A DNA stretch of 64,000 bases from DATGLG01 sp035294245 (GCA_035294245.1 DATGLG010000025.1:62001-126000); one strand, 5' to 3'. Positions 54,721 to 63,381 are shown, counted from the stretch's first letter. Made by a program: numbers and translations. Notes: generated from the letters alone by a model not told the origin.

Positions 54721-55485
54721 ATGTCGAAAGAATTTCCAGCGATCGTAACGGCAAGCCTTGCCAAGCAGATCACCGAGAGCCTTCGGCAGATGATCCTGGC
54801 CGGAAAAATCAAATTCGACGAGCGCCTGCCGACCGAGGACGAGCTCGCCGCGCGCTTCGGCGTTTCGCGACCGACCGTGCGCGAGGCATTGAAGCGGCTG
54901 GCCGCCGAGAACCTGATCCATTCCCGCCGCGGGCCAACCGGCGGGAATTTCGTCAAGCGGCCGACGCCCGAGGAAGTTTCCGGGACCTTGGCCAATTCGA
55001 TCCGGCTGCTCGTTGGCCTTGGTGAATTCGGCTTCGAGGACATTCTCGAGGCGCGGCTCGAGCTCGAGAGCATGTGCTGCCGTCTCGCCGCGACCCGTCG
55101 CAGCGACGCGCAGCTCGAGGGCATGCGGCGCGAAATCGAGGAGCAGCAGAGTGACGATCTTACCGATGTTGAGTTCTGCGCGTCCGACGTGCGCTTCCAC
55201 CAGATCCTTGTGGAGGCAACGGGGAATCCTATTCTCGAATTCATGCTGGTTGCCATCGGGGACGCATTGCAGCCAATCACCAACCTTGCGCTGTATCGCT
55301 TCCGAGAGCGCCAGATCATTGTCGAGCAGCACCGGCGGCTGCTCGCCGCGCTCGAGCGACAGAATGCCGACGAGGCGATTGCGGTGCTTGTCGAGCAGAC
55401 GGCATATCTGCGCCGCACTTGCGGCAAGGCGATCGAATGGCAGGACGCCCGCCGTCGCAAGTCGCGCAGCGTAGCGGCACGATAG
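54721..55485 (+). CDS. GntR family regulator, FadR/FCD subfamily
   Basis: A 254-residue repressor-type protein. The winged helix covers about residues 10-78 (LPTEDELAARFGVSRPTVREALKRLAAENLI), and the all-helical FCD ligand domain about 95-230. Candidate metal-binding residues are in DVRFHQILVEATGN and EQHRRLLAAL. FCD regulators sense organic acids or acyl-CoAs from the pathway they control. The gene diverges from the importer operon and converges on the reductase gene (3 bp between stops). The two identical palindromes nearby are its likely binding sites. Confidence 0.9.
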   Translation: MSKEFPAIVTASLAKQITESLRQMILAGKIKFDERLPTEDELAARFGVSRPTVREALKRLAAENLIHSRRGPTGGNFVKRPTPEEVSGTLANSIRLLVGLGEFGFEDILEARLELESMCCRLAATRRSDAQLEGMRREIEEQQSDDLTDVEFCASDVRFHQILVEATGNPILEFMLVAIGDALQPITNLALYRFRERQIIVEQHRRLLAALERQNADEAIAVLVEQTAYLRRTCGKAIEWQDARRRKSRSVAAR

Positions 55486-55488
55486 CGA

Positions 55489-56727
55489 TCACGCGCGCGC
55501 ACCCTGCCCCGGTGTCGTGGCGTTGACCAGCGCGGCCATGTTCCCGAAGGGGTGCCGGTTCTCGTACATGAGCTGGTGGGCCTCCCCAATCTCATCGAAC
55601 GAAAAGACTCGCGATAGACAGGGGTCGACGAGCCCTTGATCAACCATCCGGGTCACGGCCAGCGCTTGCTCGTCGTTCGACAAGTGACTGCCTTGCAAGC
55701 GCTTCTGCCGCATCCAGTGATAGCGCAGATCGAGGCTCACATCGTAGCCCGTCGTCCCCGCGCAGATGACGACCATGCCGCCGGTTGCGCAAACGAAGCA
55801 TGAGGTCGGCAGCGTCGATTCACCGGGATGCTCGAAGACAAGACGCGGACTGACCCTCTCGCCCACTGCGTCCCAGATGGCTTTCCCGAAGGCGCGGGCG
55901 CCCTTGACCCAGTCGTTATAGGCGGCGCTGGAGGTGCTTGGCATCTTGCCCCAGTGGCGGAACGCGTTCCGATCGATCACGCCGACGGCGCCGTGATCCA
56001 GGCAGAATTGCCGCTTGGCCTCGTCGGAGATGACCGCGACCGGTCTTCCGCCCGCCGCCCGCGCAATCTGAAGCGCCATGCTACCGAGCCCGCCGGCGGC
56101 TCCCCAGACGAGGACGACGTCGCCCTTCTCCACGATATTGGGCGGCCAGCCCAAGAGCATGCGATACGCCGTGGACGCGCAGAGAAGATAGGCCGCAGCC
56201 GCCTCCCAGGTCAGTCGCTTGGGCTTGGGGATGCACTGATGGGCTTGCGCCCGGGCGAACTGGCAATAGCTGCCGTAATTGGTCTGGTAGCCCCAGATGC
56301 GCGTGCTCTCGGCGAGCATGGGATCGCGCCCCGAGGTGACCCACGGGTCGTCGGGCTCCCACCAGCCGCTATGCACCACGATTTCGTCGCCGGGCTTGAC
56401 ATTGCGCACCGCGTTCCCGACGGCCCAGACGATGCCGGCGCAATCGCTGCCGCCAGCATGAAAGTCCTCTGGCTCCCCGCGGTTCTTTTGTCGCTCGGCA
56501 ATGACATCGACGGGCTTCCCCAAAGCCGCCCAGACATTGTTGTAATTGATGCCCGTCGCCATGACATAGACGAGGACCTCGTCATCGCGAATTTTCGGGG
56601 TCGGGATGACTTCGCGCCGCCACGCGGTGCGCGGCGCGCCGAACCGGTCCTGGCGCACGGCAAAAGCATGCATCTTGTCGGGAACGGCGCCGAGAGGCGG
56701 CCGCTCGCCGAGACTGCAAAGCTCCAT
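55489..56727 (-). CDS. Crotonyl-CoA carboxylase/reductase family protein with altered CO2 pocket
   Basis: A 412-residue MDR-fold 2-enoyl-CoA reductase closely resembling Ccr (NYNNVWAALG at 61-70, VLVWGAAGGLGSMALQ near 205-220, QKRLQGSH near 341-348). Of the four CO2-pocket residues of Kitasatospora Ccr (N81, F170, E171, H365), Asn (N63) and His (H348) are kept and Phe is Tyr as in other Ccrs. Glu is Gln (Q148 in IWGYQTN). It may therefore reduce rather than carboxylate. The start at 56727 has an AAGGGGG site. Probable member of the GntR regulon. Confidence 0.82.
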   Translation of the reverse strand: MELCSLGERPPLGAVPDKMHAFAVRQDRFGAPRTAWRREVIPTPKIRDDEVLVYVMATGINYNNVWAALGKPVDVIAERQKNRGEPEDFHAGGSDCAGIVWAVGNAVRNVKPGDEIVVHSGWWEPDDPWVTSGRDPMLAESTRIWGYQTNYGSYCQFARAQAHQCIPKPKRLTWEAAAAYLLCASTAYRMLLGWPPNIVEKGDVVLVWGAAGGLGSMALQIARAAGGRPVAVISDEAKRQFCLDHGAVGVIDRNAFRHWGKMPSTSSAAYNDWVKGARAFGKAIWDAVGERVSPRLVFEHPGESTLPTSCFVCATGGMVVICAGTTGYDVSLDLRYHWMRQKRLQGSHLSNDEQALAVTRMVDQGLVDPCLSRVFSFDEIGEAHQLMYENRHPFGNMAALVNATTPGQGARA

Positions 56728-56819
56728 ATCTTTCCCCCTTTACGTGGTGCTCATTGCGTCGGGACGGCCTTCGCGGCGGAAAGCAGGCCCGTTTGCGCCA
56801 GTCTCCCGTCCTTATTCTC

Positions 56820-56836
56820 TATTTGTCAAGCAAATA
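56820..56836. promoter_or_regulatory. 17-bp palindrome, probable GntR operator (reductase / binding-protein promoters)
   Basis: The same TATTTG-TCAAG-CAAATA as at 54321-54337, here 93 bp before the reductase start and 127 bp before the divergent NMT1-type gene. It again places a TTGACA on the minus strand. Exact recurrence of 17 bp 2.5 kb apart in GC-rich DNA is unlikely by chance. Confidence 0.7.
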
Positions 56837-56962
56837 TATGTTTTTAGTTCAACGCGCTCCGTCACAACGCTCTCTGGCCTCCCTGCTGAGCCCGCTCCGT
56901 CCTCCCGTTTGACTATCCGAAAATGACCCGTACATGACGCTTTCTCTCAACCGCATCAAGAC

Positions 56963-57994
56963 ATGACGATGCCCGCAGGAAGACGAATCGTCGCGACTCT
57001 CCTGATTGTCGCCGCCGCGTGGCTCGCATTCCCGGGACGCGCCAGGGCGAGTGACGTGAACGCGCTCAGTTTGCGGCTCGATTGGGTGCCCTGGGGCGTT
57101 CAGGCGCCAATCTTCCTCGCCGCCGAAAAGGGGTGGTTCAAGAAGGCGGGGATCGATGTCGAGATCGTCGACGGGAACGGCTCGGCGATAACCGTCCAAC
57201 GCGTCGCCGCGCATCAATTCGACGTTGGCCTGGCGGCCCTCTCGACCATGGCCTTCGCACGCGGCAAGGGCCTGCCGGTCATCTCGATTGCCGGCTTCTT
57301 CCGGAAAGGCGATATCGGACTGCTCGTTCCCCGCAATTCACCGGTCGAGAGCCCGAAGGATCTCGCGGGAAAACGGATCGCCTATACGGCGGGCTCGCTC
57401 GAAGCGCCCTTCATCGATGCCTTCCTCGCCGCGGGCGGCCTCAAGCGCAACCAGGTTCAACTCCTCAATGTCGATGCAGGCGCGAAGGTCGCGACCTATC
57501 TGTCGGGCAACGTGGGCGGGGTGTTCTCAAGCGCGCCATTCGCCCTGCCCCTGGTCGAGGCAAAGCGCCCATCGCGGGCGATGCTCTTCTCCGACGCGGG
57601 GTTGAACCTTCCGAGCTTTGGGCTCTTCACGACAACGAGCGAGCTCAGGGAGAAAGGGCCGGCCTTGAAGAGGCTTGCCAGCATCGTCGCTGGCAGCTGG
57701 GCCTATGTCGTCGCCGGCCATGTCGACGAGGCCGCCGATGCCATGATGCGCCAGCGCCCGCAGGCCAAGCTGCAGCCGGCCCTCCTTCGCGCCCAGATCA
57801 AGCAGTCGATCGCCTTTCTCTATACGCCGGCGAGTGCCAAATTGCCGATCGGCTTCCAGGCCACCGAGGATTGGACGAACGCGATCGCCGTGATGGAAAA
57901 GGCCGGGATGATCACGCCCGGCTCCCAGCCGTCACACTACTTCACCAACGATTACCTCGATCCCGCACTATTTCATGCGGTATCCGGCGATTGA
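56963..57994 (+). CDS. NMT1/THI5-type ABC substrate-binding protein (orphan)
   Basis: A 343-residue exported binding protein with a signal peptide ending near RARASDVNA, then the family opening LRLDWVPWGVQAPIFLAAEKGWFKKAGIDVEI. Such proteins bind pyrimidines, sulfonates, nitrate or aromatic acids for ABC import. No permease or ATPase of the matching type lies nearby, so it may share components with another system. It diverges from the reductase gene and shares the palindrome region. Confidence 0.85.
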   Translation: MTMPAGRRIVATLLIVAAAWLAFPGRARASDVNALSLRLDWVPWGVQAPIFLAAEKGWFKKAGIDVEIVDGNGSAITVQRVAAHQFDVGLAALSTMAFARGKGLPVISIAGFFRKGDIGLLVPRNSPVESPKDLAGKRIAYTAGSLEAPFIDAFLAAGGLKRNQVQLLNVDAGAKVATYLSGNVGGVFSSAPFALPLVEAKRPSRAMLFSDAGLNLPSFGLFTTTSELREKGPALKRLASIVAGSWAYVVAGHVDEAADAMMRQRPQAKLQPALLRAQIKQSIAFLYTPASAKLPIGFQATEDWTNAIAVMEKAGMITPGSQPSHYFTNDYLDPALFHAVSGD

Positions 57995-58071
57995 TCGCCC
58001 TGGAGCGCCGAGACGGCAGCGCATTGTCTCGCCCGGTGTGCGCCGATCTCAGGTGAGCCGGGACCAGCCGA

Positions 58072-59604
58072 TCAAAGCTCGAAGCGAATGCCTTGGGCGA
58101 GCGGCAGCGCGCGCGAGTAGTTGATCGTGTTGGTCGCCCGCCGCATGTAAGCCTTCCAGGCGTCGCTCCCCGCCTCGCGACCGCCGCCCGTCTCCTTCTC
58201 GCCGCCGAAGGCGCCGCCGATCTCCGCACCCGAAGGGCCGATATTCACATTGACGATGCCGCAGTCGCTCCCGGCCGCCGATGTGAATTGCTCCGCCTCG
58301 CGAAGATCGGTGGTGAAGATCGACGAGGCCAGGCCCTGCGGCACCGCGTTATGGAGCCGGATCGCCTCATCGAGTGTCCGGTAGCGCATCACATAGAGTA
58401 TGGGCGCGAAGGTCTCGCGGCAGACGAGCTCGCTCTGCCGGGGCATCTCGGCAAGCGCCGGGCGAACGTAATAGGCGTCCGGCCAAGCGTTGGCGAGCAG
58501 GCGCTCGCCGCCGATGACCTGCCCGCCCTCCTTTCGTGCCTCAGCGAGGCTCGTCTGCATCGCCTCGTAAGCGCGCAGATCGATCAAGGGTCCCACCAGC
58601 GTGCCGGACTCGAGCGGATTCCCGACGGGGATCTGGCCATAAGCCTGCTTCAGGCGCGGCACCAGCTTCTCGTAAATGGATTCGTGGGCAAAGAGGCGGC
58701 GCAAGCTCGTACAGCGCTGGCCGGCGGTGCCGACGGCCGCGAAGAGGATTGCCCGCACGCCCAGCTCCAGATCGGCGGAGGGCGCAACGATCATGCCGTT
58801 ATTGCCGCCGAGCTCGAGCACGGCCCGCCCGAACCGCGCGGCGACCCGCGGGGCCACGGCGCGGCCCATGCGCGTCGATCCCGTGGCGCTGACAAGCGCA
58901 ATGCGCCGGTCGTCGACCAGCGCCTCGCCGAGTTCCGGACCGCCGACGACGACTGCCGAAATACCCTTGGGAACGCCCTCCATCCGCGCCGCGGCGCGCT
59001 CGAGCAAGGCTTGGGTCGCGAGCGCCGTAAGCGGCGTCTTCTCCGAAGGCTTCCAGATCAGCGTGTTACCGCAGACCAGCGCGATCGCCGCGTTCCACGA
59101 CCACACGGCGACCGGAAAATTGAAGGCCGAGATGACCGCCACGACTCCGAGGGGGTGCCAGGTTTCCATCATGCGATGGCCCGGCCGCTCCGTGGCCATC
59201 GTCACGCCATAGAGCTGGCGGGACAGGCCGACGGCGAAGTCGCAGATATCGATCATCTCCTGCACCTCGCCCAGACCCTCCTGGACGATCTTTCCCGCTT
59301 CGATCGAGACGAGGCGGCCGAGCTCGGCCTTATGGGCGCGCAGCTCCTCCCCGAGCAGCCGGACAAGCTCGCCGCGCTTCGGCGGCGGAACATCGCGCCA
59401 AAGGTGGAAAGCCTCTTGCGCCTCGCCGACCACCCGGTCCATGGCGGCGCGATCGAGGGTAGGTACGCGCGCGATTTCCGCGCCATTGATGGGCGAGCAC
59501 ACGGTGAGGCCGCCGACCGAGAACGCCTGATCGGGCACGCCGAGTCGACGCAGAAGATCGCCCGTGTCGGCGCGGCCCGGCACGGATGCGGACGGGGAAT
59601 TCAT
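58072..59604 (-). CDS. amaB: ALDH7-family aldehyde dehydrogenase (L-piperidine-6-carboxylate / aminoadipate semialdehyde type)
   Basis: A 510-residue NAD-dependent aldehyde dehydrogenase. The catalytic Cys is in GTAGQRCTSLRR. The C-terminal GGAFGGEKETGGGREAGSDAW block and YMRRATNTINYS are hallmarks of ALDH7 (antiquitin). In bacteria this group oxidises 2-aminoadipate 6-semialdehyde (piperideine-6-carboxylate) to 2-aminoadipate in lysine or pipecolate degradation. No other lysine-catabolic gene is adjacent, so the gene symbol rests on family alone. Convergent with the NMT1-type gene. Confidence 0.8.
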   Translation of the reverse strand: MNSPSASVPGRADTGDLLRRLGVPDQAFSVGGLTVCSPINGAEIARVPTLDRAAMDRVVGEAQEAFHLWRDVPPPKRGELVRLLGEELRAHKAELGRLVSIEAGKIVQEGLGEVQEMIDICDFAVGLSRQLYGVTMATERPGHRMMETWHPLGVVAVISAFNFPVAVWSWNAAIALVCGNTLIWKPSEKTPLTALATQALLERAAARMEGVPKGISAVVVGGPELGEALVDDRRIALVSATGSTRMGRAVAPRVAARFGRAVLELGGNNGMIVAPSADLELGVRAILFAAVGTAGQRCTSLRRLFAHESIYEKLVPRLKQAYGQIPVGNPLESGTLVGPLIDLRAYEAMQTSLAEARKEGGQVIGGERLLANAWPDAYYVRPALAEMPRQSELVCRETFAPILYVMRYRTLDEAIRLHNAVPQGLASSIFTTDLREAEQFTSAAGSDCGIVNVNIGPSGAEIGGAFGGEKETGGGREAGSDAWKAYMRRATNTINYSRALPLAQGIRFEL

Positions 59605-59728
59605 TGCGGAGAACTCCTTACGTTTGACTTGATCGGATTGGAACGGCCCGGTCGTGACGGCCGGGAAAGGCGGTCAGGCCCAATCCGCCCTCGCCGCCTC
59701 TTCCCCCTTAAGGAGCTCTACGGCGACG

Positions 59729-60031
59729 TCAGATCGCTTCCTTGAGCTCCTTGGCCGCGCGAAACGCGACCTTCTTGCTCGCCTTGATCTTGATCTGCTC
59801 CCCGGTCGCCGGGTTGCGCCCCATGCGCGCGGCCCGCTTGCGTACCTGCAGGATGCCGAGGCCGCCGATGCGGACCTTGTCCCCCTTCTTCAGGTGCTTG
59901 GTCACGAGCCCCACCATGTCGGACAGGAGCTCCACGGCCACCTTCTTGGGAATCTCGTGGCTGTCGGCGAGGGCCGTCGCCAAATGCTTCGTCGTCACCA
60001 CGGTGGACTTGTTGGAGGTCTTCGCCGCCAT
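59729..60031 (-). CDS. HU family DNA-binding protein
   Basis: A 100-residue histone-like protein that bends and compacts DNA as a dimer. After an Ala/Lys/Thr-rich N-terminus the HU fold is clear: KKVAVELLSDMVGLVTKHLKKGDKVRIGGLGILQVRKRAARMGRNPATGE is continuous in the translation, with the Arg-rich arm and RNPATGE before the C-terminal helix. The start at 60031 has a strong AGGAGA site. A specialised paralogue is possible because the N-terminal tail is longer than in HupB. Confidence 0.92.
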   Translation of the reverse strand: MAAKTSNKSTVVTTKHLATALADSHEIPKKVAVELLSDMVGLVTKHLKKGDKVRIGGLGILQVRKRAARMGRNPATGEQIKIKASKKVAFRAAKELKEAI

Positions 60032-60460
60032 TCTCTCTCTCCTATAGTTGCGGGTCGACGGATATCGACGCCCGAAGAAAATCACAAACCCAGTTACGGC
60101 AAAAGGGCGATTTTCCCGCATCAATCGCGGTCGATGGACACGCCCCTGGACGTAGGCCGAGTTTACCGCGTTTACGGCCGGCCGCCAATTAATGCCCGCG
60201 CCATCGCGCTAAGTTAAGGTCGGAAAACCGTCGAATCGCCCCTCGAAATGCATTCCGGCGCGTTCCTTGGCCGCTCGCCCGCGAGTCGCTGGACGCTTTC
60301 AGCCCCTATCTGCGGCCCTTTTCGCGACTCGGCGGGGCCGAACAGCCGCGAGTCGCGGGCCCTGGTCCGCTCGACCGCCATGGCGATGTCGCCAAGGCTA
60401 TCGAGCGAGATAAACTATGTCCCGACCCGTTGGTGAGGCGATTAGCAAAAGGGGAGCCCA
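60032..60460. other. Divergent intergenic region
   Basis: A 429-bp stretch between HU and the MBL-fold gene. The part next to HU (about 60050-60120) is AT-richer and likely contains its promoter. A 62-codon plus frame at 60248-60436 has no coding character. Nothing else recognisable is seen. Confidence 0.45.
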
Positions 60461-61063
60461 ATGAAGGAAGTCATGAGCGACATCTATAGCTGGTCGAAGC
60501 TCTCGGAACCGCACGGCTATGACTTCAACGGCCATCTCATCCGCTGCGGTGCCGGCAATCTCTGCATCGATCCCGTCGAGCCGAGCTCTGACGATCTGAG
60601 CGAGCTTGCAACGCTCGGGGTAGATCGCATCATCCTCACCAATCGCAACCATTCACGCGCCGCCAACCTCGTCCGCGAAAAAACCGGGGCGCGCGTTGCC
60701 ATTCATCCGGCGGATGCGCCGCATGCGCGGAGCCAAGGCGCCGTCATCGACGATTCACTTGCCGTCGGCGAGCGGATCGGGCCGCTTTCTGTCGTCGCCG
60801 CCTCCGGCAAATCCCCCGGCGAAATCGCGCTCCACTGGCCTGAGCGAAAGCTCCTGATTGTGGGCGACGCCGTGATCGGAAACCCGCCCGGGCGGTGCAG
60901 CCTTCTGCGCGCGCAAGTGGTAGACGATATGGCGGCCTTGCGCCGGAGCGTCGCCAAGCTGTTGGACCTCGACTTCGACGCCATCCTGATGGGCGACGGC
61001 GTCTCGATCGTCGCCGGCGCCAAGGAGCGGCTCCGCGAACTGGTCGGGAGCTTCCCGCGCTGA
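60461..61063 (+). CDS. Metallo-beta-lactamase-fold protein lacking the metal ligands
   Basis: A 200-residue protein with the strand order of the MBL fold (GNLCIDPVEPSSDDLSEL, VDRIILTNRNHSRAANLV, LHWPERKLLIVGDAVIG). The zinc motif THxHxDH is replaced by TNRNHSR (60-66), losing the expected histidines and aspartate, while the later GD is present. Hydrolase activity is therefore doubtful; a binding or redox role is possible. An AAGGGGAG site 5 bp before ATG 60461 fixes the start. It precedes the luciferase-like gene by 28 bp, probably in one operon. Confidence 0.7.
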   Translation: MKEVMSDIYSWSKLSEPHGYDFNGHLIRCGAGNLCIDPVEPSSDDLSELATLGVDRIILTNRNHSRAANLVREKTGARVAIHPADAPHARSQGAVIDDSLAVGERIGPLSVVAASGKSPGEIALHWPERKLLIVGDAVIGNPPGRCSLLRAQVVDDMAALRRSVAKLLDLDFDAILMGDGVSIVAGAKERLRELVGSFPR

Positions 61064-61091
61064 CATTTCGATCGCGGCGTCCTTGCCCTCC

Positions 61092-62114
61092 ATGCTCCAG
61101 TTGAGCATCCTCGACCAGTCGCCGGTTCGCGAGGGCGGCACGCCCGCCCAGGCGATCGCCGAGACCTTGCACCTCGCCAGGCTCGCAGATGAGCTCGGCT
61201 ATCGCCGCTATTGGCTGGCCGAGCATCACAATCTGGCGGCTTTTGCGGGCACCGCGCCCGAAGTTCTTCTGGCCCGCCTCGGCGCGGAAACAAGCTCCAT
61301 CCGGATCGGCTCCGGCGGTGTCCTTCTCGCCAATTACAGCCCGCTGAAGGTCGCCGAGGCCTTCCGCGTGCTCGAAGCGCTATACCCGGGGCGCATCGAT
61401 CTCGGCATCGGTCGCGCGCCGGGCGGCGATCACGCGACGACGCTTCTGCTCCGGGCCGGCCAGCCGGAGGAGCTGGAACGATTTCCCGATCGGATCGCCG
61501 AGCTGCTTCACCTCTTGAGGGGCGGCCGACTGGAAATCGCCGGCATCGGCGCCGCGCAGGCCAACCCCGAGGGACCGACGGTTCCCGAGATTTGGCTTCT
61601 CGGCTCGAGCGACCGCAGCGCCGCCTACGCCGCCCATTTCGGCTGCGCCTTCTCCTTCGCCCATTTCATCAGCGATCTCGGCGGCCCTCAGGTCATGGCG
61701 GCGTACCGACGCGCTTTTCGGCGATCGCAATTCCTCGACCAACCTCGCGGAAGCGCCTGCATCGCCGTCATCTGCGCCGATACCGAGAGCGAAGCCAACA
61801 AGCTGGCGGCCAGCCGTGATCTCTGGCGGTTGCGTCGCGAACGTGGGGAGCTGGGTCGCTTTCCCAGCATCGAGGACGCTCTCGCCTATCCTTATAGCGA
61901 CGCCGACAAGGCGCAGATCGCGCGGTTTCGTCGCGGCCAGATCATCGGCGCGCCCGAGCAGGTCCGCGCCCGGCTGCTCGAGACGGCCGAGGCCTATGGC
62001 GTGACGGAGCTGCTTGCCTTGACAATCTGCCACGATCCCGAGGCGCGCCGGCGCTCCTACCAGCTGCTCGCCGAGATCTTCGATCTTCCGTCCCATGCGC
62101 GGAGGGCACGCTGA
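61092..62114 (+). CDS. Luciferase-like (LLM class) flavin-dependent monooxygenase
   Basis: A 340-residue bacterial-luciferase-fold protein starting MLQLSILDQSPVREGG, typical of the LuxA-like group that opens with LS-LDQSP. Other family blocks are YWLAEHHN (46-53), IRIGSGGVLLANYSPLKVAE and RIDLGIGRAPGGD. These use reduced FMN to oxidise varied substrates; the substrate is unknown. A TTG at 61083 is an alternative start. Confidence 0.86.
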   Translation: MLQLSILDQSPVREGGTPAQAIAETLHLARLADELGYRRYWLAEHHNLAAFAGTAPEVLLARLGAETSSIRIGSGGVLLANYSPLKVAEAFRVLEALYPGRIDLGIGRAPGGDHATTLLLRAGQPEELERFPDRIAELLHLLRGGRLEIAGIGAAQANPEGPTVPEIWLLGSSDRSAAYAAHFGCAFSFAHFISDLGGPQVMAAYRRAFRRSQFLDQPRGSACIAVICADTESEANKLAASRDLWRLRRERGELGRFPSIEDALAYPYSDADKAQIARFRRGQIIGAPEQVRARLLETAEAYGVTELLALTICHDPEARRRSYQLLAEIFDLPSHARRAR

Positions 62115-62129
62115 TGATCGCGCTCGCAA

Positions 62130-62723
62130 TCAGCGCCTCAGGAAAATTTCGACGAGCAGAGCCTCGGCGTCCTCACCCGGTCTCAGCACCGGCGCGGTGG
62201 CATCGCGCGTCCATAGCAGCGAATAACCCGGCGGAACGCGATCGATCGGACTTTTCTCGGCATGACAAGCGAAGCCTCCGCGGATCGCGTAGAGCAGCGT
62301 GATATCGCCGTCGGCGTTTCGCCATTCGGCGCGCGGGATCGAGCCAAGCGCCGTGACCTTGGCCGCGGCACGCTCGCGATCGACCATGACGTTGAAGTCC
62401 CTGACCGGGCCGCCGAACAGCCGGCAGGTGGTCGCCCAGTCTCCGCTGAAGGGAACGGGGGCGAGGCGATCGGCGATGCGGACGGGCTCCGCCGCACCCG
62501 AAAAATCCAGCGCCATCCCTTCCCCGGAGAGGAGCGTGATGATCCGGTCATAACCGGTGAAGTTCGAAAAAGGCCCCGACTGCGCCACCTCCGCGATCGA
62601 GACGCGCCAAAGGAATCGGCCCCCGGCGCCCGGTGCGGAGGCGAGCTCCGCCGTAACACCGCCGCCGTTGCGCCAGCGCATGCTCCGGTAATCATTCGGG
62701 CCCAGCAGTCGAAGCTCGCTCAT
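62130..62723 (-). CDS. hutD: HutD family protein
   Basis: A 197-residue cupin-like protein. RWRNGGGVTAELA near residue 16-28, WRVSIAEVAQSGPFSNFTGYDR and the DFNVMVDR region are typical of HutD (Ves). In pseudomonads HutD belongs to histidine-utilisation operons and may buffer urocanate; no other hut gene is in this window. Start at ATG 62723; a GTG one codon upstream is possible. Convergent with the luciferase-like gene. Confidence 0.85.
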   Translation of the reverse strand: MSELRLLGPNDYRSMRWRNGGGVTAELASAPGAGGRFLWRVSIAEVAQSGPFSNFTGYDRIITLLSGEGMALDFSGAAEPVRIADRLAPVPFSGDWATTCRLFGGPVRDFNVMVDRERAAAKVTALGSIPRAEWRNADGDITLLYAIRGGFACHAEKSPIDRVPPGYSLLWTRDATAPVLRPGEDAEALLVEIFLRR

Positions 62724-63045
62724 CACCTGCGCTCATCCGGGTTGGGGGTTGAGAGGGTTGACCCGCAGCGGCTCGGCCTTCGTGTAACGCCGTGACCTCA
62801 TGACCAGGCGAATTGACCGCCCGATATTTCGCGTTGAGACCCATTATTGACGCCTGCCGACGATTTTCGATAGGGTCACTCGAATTCGACCAGATCGCGT
62901 CTCGCCGGGTGACAGTGCTGAGACGGAGTTGCGGCTTCACCACCTGACAACCGCGCCACGGCGACGATGCCGCCCGCTATCGGTGGCCGCTCTGGCGCCG
63001 CGCGAAATCCTCCCGTCACGAGAGGACGGAACGGAAAGCGACGAA
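62724..63045. other. Divergent intergenic region
   Basis: About 320 bp between hutD and the GIY-YIG gene. The GIY-YIG reading frame stays open up to 62929 but that part is Arg/Ala/Pro-rich and not family-like. No other feature is recognised; the two promoters should lie here. Confidence 0.4.
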
Positions 63046-63381
63046 ATGACGCTCCCTCCCCTGAACGGTCCTCGACCGCTCGACAGAGTCAACATCGACG
63101 CTGCCGTTACGCGCAAGGAGCCTGGCGCCTACGCGCTTGGGCCGGTCGCCATCGGACGGATCACGGTGCTCTATGTCGGTCGCGCCGAAAGCGACCTTGC
63201 CGAGCGTCTCAAGCAGCATATCGGCATCTACTCGCATTTCACCTGGATCTATGCGTCATCGCCGAAGCGGGCCTTCGAGATAGAATGCGAGATGTATCAC
63301 ACCTGGATGCCTGCCGATAACCACGCCCATCCGACGCGGCTGTCAGAAACGCGATGGACCTGTCCCGTCTGCGGGGAATAG
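63046..63381 (+). CDS. Small GIY-YIG-like domain protein
   Basis: A 111-residue protein. GAYALGP followed by VLYVGRAESDLAERLKQHIG corresponds to the GIY and YIG strands and the conserved Arg helix. EIECEMYHTW supplies the Glu-containing helix and NHAHPTRL a conserved loop. It ends in CPVCGE, a possible half zinc site. GIY-YIG domains cut DNA; stand-alone forms like this are uncharacterised and may be inactive. Start at 63046 follows a GAAAGCGA stretch. Confidence 0.75.
   Translation: MTLPPLNGPRPLDRVNIDAAVTRKEPGAYALGPVAIGRITVLYVGRAESDLAERLKQHIGIYSHFTWIYASSPKRAFEIECEMYHTWMPADNHAHPTRLSETRWTCPVCGE

Noticed and set aside
62929..63045. Upstream extension of the GIY-YIG gene
   Set aside because: The added residues are Arg/Pro/Ala-rich and lack family similarity; the ATG at 63046 fits the domain start.
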